Part shown: one piece after another, positions 6,309 to 8,130 of the stretch
Layout of the letters: the number at the start of each line of letters is the position of its first letter
How positions within the stretch are numbered: the stretch's first letter is position 1
Made by a program: the position numbers and the translations under genes
Origin: DASXYG01 sp036502625
GTDB lineage: Bacteria > Actinomycetota > Actinomycetes > Streptosporangiales > Streptosporangiaceae
DNA length: 8,130 nucleotides
Direction of reading: 5' to 3'
Assembly: GCA_036502625.1 (NCBI GenBank)
Contig: DASXYG010000048.1
Coordinates: 1-8,130 of the forward strand
Notes under the pieces: model-generated
Database searches by the model: none
Seen by the model: only the letters and a program-made list of their open reading frames with translations
What the model was told of the DNA's origin: nothing

Positions 6309-7460
6309 ATGGCACGCAGGCCGATCGGGATCGTGTTGAACGGCGTCAGCGGCCGCATGGGGGAGAACCAGCACCTCGTACGGTCGATCCTGGCGATCCG
6401 CGCGGACGGCGGGCTGCCGCTCGCCGACGGCACGCTCCTGTGGCCGGAGCCGGTCCTGGTCGGGCGCACGGAGGCGAGGCTGCGCGCGCTGGCCGAGCGG
6501 CACGGGCTGACGGAGTGGACCACCGACCTGGACGCCGCGCTGGCCCGTACGGACGTCGAGGTGTACTTCGACACGCAGATCACCGGCGCCCGCGTGCCCG
6601 CGATCCGCGCGGCCATCGCGGCCGGGAAGCACGTCTACACGGAGAAGCCGCTGGCCTCGGACCTGGACGGCGCGATCGAGCTGGCCCGGCTCGCGACGGA
6701 CGCGGGGATCAAGCACGGCGTCGTGCAGGACAAGATCTTCCTGCCGGGCCTGCGGAAGCTGAAGCGGCTGGTGGACGGCGGGTTCTTCGGCCGCATCCTG
6801 TCGGTGCGCGGCGAGTTCGGCTACTGGGTGTTCGAGGGCGACTGGCAGGAGGCCAACCGGCCGAGCTGGAACTTCCGCACCGCGGACGGCGGCGGGATCA
6901 TCGCCGACATGTTCTGCCACTGGCGCTACGTGCTGGACGAGACGATCGCGCCGGTGCGGTCGGTGCAGGCCGTGGGCGCGGTGCACATCCCGGAGCGGGT
7001 CGATGAGGTGGGCGCGGCGTACGTCGCGACCGCCGACGACGCCGCGTACGGGATCTTCGAGCTGGACGGCGGGATCATCGCGCAGGTCAACTCCTCGTGG
7101 GCGACCCGGGTGTTCCGCGACGAGCTCGTGGAGTTCCAGGTGGACGGCACCGAGGGCAGCGCGGTCGCCGGACTGCGGCGGTGCCGCGTGCAGCACCGCT
7201 CGATGACGCCCAAGCCGGTGTGGAACCCCGACCTGCCGGCCGCGCACGACTTCCGTTCGCAGTGGCAGGAGGTGCCGGACAACGCCGACTTCGGCAACGG
7301 CTTCCGCGCCGAATGGGAGGCGTTCCTGCGCCACGTCGTGGACGACGAGCCGTTCCGCTGGGACTTCTGGGCCGGCGCCCGCGGCGTCCAGCTCGGCGAA
7401 CTCGGCCTCCGTTCCTGGCACGAGGGCCGCCGCCTCGACGTACCGGACCTGCCGCGATGA
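6309..7460 (+). CDS. Gfo/Idh/MocA-family NAD(P)-dependent oxidoreductase
   Basis: This is a predicted cytoplasmic dehydrogenase or reductase of 383 aa acting on a sugar, cyclitol or related polyol. The Rossmann fold starts at IGIVLNGVSGRMGENQHL, with the Gly-rich GVSGRMG at residues 12-18. The family catalytic signature EKP is at 112-114 (HVYTEKPLASDLD), with Lys 113 the likely catalytic Lys. A C-terminal alpha/beta substrate domain follows, with DGGGIIADMFCHWRYVLDE in the position where members carry a conserved Gly-rich stretch and a His. AAAGGA lies 6 nt before the ATG. The gene starts 23 nt after the ATPase stop, and its own stop overlaps the next ATG. In other bacteria oxidoreductases of this look are found beside DUF993 genes. 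Which substrate or direction it uses cannot be read here. Confidence 0.92.
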   Translation: MARRPIGIVLNGVSGRMGENQHLVRSILAIRADGGLPLADGTLLWPEPVLVGRTEARLRALAERHGLTEWTTDLDAALARTDVEVYFDTQITGARVPAIRAAIAAGKHVYTEKPLASDLDGAIELARLATDAGIKHGVVQDKIFLPGLRKLKRLVDGGFFGRILSVRGEFGYWVFEGDWQEANRPSWNFRTADGGGIIADMFCHWRYVLDETIAPVRSVQAVGAVHIPERVDEVGAAYVATADDAAYGIFELDGGIIAQVNSSWATRVFRDELVEFQVDGTEGSAVAGLRRCRVQHRSMTPKPVWNPDLPAAHDFRSQWQEVPDNADFGNGFRAEWEAFLRHVVDDEPFRWDFWAGARGVQLGELGLRSWHEGRRLDVPDLPR

Positions 7461-8130
7461 GGCTTGCCCTGCCGTACGCGGACGGGACCGCCGCGGCGTA
7501 CGAGATGGGCGCGACGCGGGTGTTCCCTGCGTCCCCGGTGCCCGCCGCGTCACGGGTGGCGTACGCGGCGGCGCACGTCGTGGCCGACCCGCTCGGCGAC
7601 GGCGCGGCGCTGGACTGGGAGGCGACGCTGGCGTTCCGCCGCCACCTCTGGTCCCACGGCCTCGGCGTCGCCGAGGCGATGGACACCGCACAGCGCGGTA
7701 TGGGCCTCGGCTGGCCGGAGACCCGCGAGCTGATCGCCCGTACGGGGGCGGCGGCGCGCGCGGACGGCGGGCGGCTCGTGTGCGGCGCGGGCACGGACCA
7801 GCTCTCGCCTGGCCCCGCGTCACTTGAGGCGATCACCGGCGCGTACGAGGAGCAGCTCGCGGTGGTCGAGGACGCTGGAGCGGCGCCGGTGATCATGGCG
7901 AGCCGTCAGCTCGCCGCGTCCGCGTCCGGCCCGGAGGACTACGTACGGGTCTACGGCCGCCTGCTGCGCCAGGTCACCCGCCCCGCGATCCTCCACTGGC
8001 TCGGCCCCATGTTCGACCCGGCGCTCACCGGATACTGGGGCGCGGACGACCTGGACCGCGCCGCCGAGACCGTCCTGGCGATCATCGCCGGGCACCCCGC
8101 CCAGGTCGACGGCATCAAGGTCTCCCTCCT
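7457..8130 (+). CDS. DUF993 family, dihydrodipicolinate synthase-like protein (3' end beyond window)
   Basis: The first 224 residues are present; family members are near 380 aa, so roughly 60% is visible. The frame starts at an ATG overlapping the oxidoreductase stop by 4 nt (ATGA) and stays open to the edge. The pattern is that of a TIM-barrel class I aldolase-like protein: LDWEATLAFRRHLWSHGLGVAEAMDTAQRGMGLGW early, VCGAGTDQL, APVIMASRQLA, AILHWLGPMFDPALTGYWG, then VDGIKVSLL at 217-225, the last residue of which is inferred from a codon cut at the edge. Lys 221 in that strand is where dihydrodipicolinate synthase-type enzymes carry the Schiff-base Lys. No function is established for the family to my knowledge; an aldolase or lyase step in sugar-like catabolism is the reasonable inference, given the oxidoreductase next door. 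Confidence 0.88.
   Translation, partial: MRLALPYADGTAAAYEMGATRVFPASPVPAASRVAYAAAHVVADPLGDGAALDWEATLAFRRHLWSHGLGVAEAMDTAQRGMGLGWPETRELIARTGAAARADGGRLVCGAGTDQLSPGPASLEAITGAYEEQLAVVEDAGAAPVIMASRQLAASASGPEDYVRVYGRLLRQVTRPAILHWLGPMFDPALTGYWGADDLDRAAETVLAIIAGHPAQVDGIKVSL

Noticed and set aside
5904..7823. A 639-codon leftward open frame opposite the ATPase, oxidoreductase and DUF993 genes
   Set aside because: It is a shadow of three real genes with low-complexity Arg/Pro/Ala content and no conserved motif.

Overview
The window is about 72% GC by eye, with strongly GC-biased third codon positions, GTG starts, overlapping stop/start codons and long open frames on the opposite strand of most genes. 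This points to a high-GC actinomycete. The gene families fit Streptosporangiales, Thermomonosporaceae or Streptomyces relatives, but the genus cannot be fixed from this stretch. I see no mobile element, tRNA, rRNA or CRISPR array. The eight genes cover nearly everything, and no gene-free stretch exceeds 300 bases.

The left half (about 1-3430) reads leftward. From right to left it holds a LacI-family repressor gene, then a two-gene unit made of a YciI/DGPF-domain protein and an ECF42-type sigma factor with a long C-terminal extension, then a P-loop kinase-like gene that runs off the left edge. The unit has its own candidate promoter, with a TGTCGA -35 hexamer like that reported for ECF42 sigma factors. 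This suggests the sigma factor drives its own operon. A perfect 9-bp GC-rich stem-loop sits at the predicted 5' end of that transcript.

The right half (about 3482-8130) is a divergent rightward operon. It encodes an ABC importer of the SsuABC/TauABC/ThiXYZ type (permease, binding lipoprotein, ATPase), then a Gfo/Idh/MocA-family oxidoreductase, then a DUF993 (dihydrodipicolinate synthase-like) protein cut by the right edge. The genes are packed with gaps of 13 and 23 nt and two 4-nt overlaps. The lacI-permease intergenic region contains a good -35/-10 pair (TTGACG, 17 nt, TACCGT). Two tandem LacI-type operators (GAAAGCGCTTTC and GAATGCGCTTTC) lie over the predicted transcription start.

Taken together, the right half looks like a repressor-controlled uptake-and-catabolism unit. 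The repressor would leave DNA when an inducer enters, the importer would bring in a small molecule, the oxidoreductase would oxidise or reduce it, and the DUF993 protein would possibly cleave it as an aldolase or lyase. The substrate is unknown. The combination is odd because the catabolic genes look sugar- or polyol-like, while the importer belongs to a class known for sulfonates, nitrate and pyrimidines. This is the best candidate here for an undescribed pathway.
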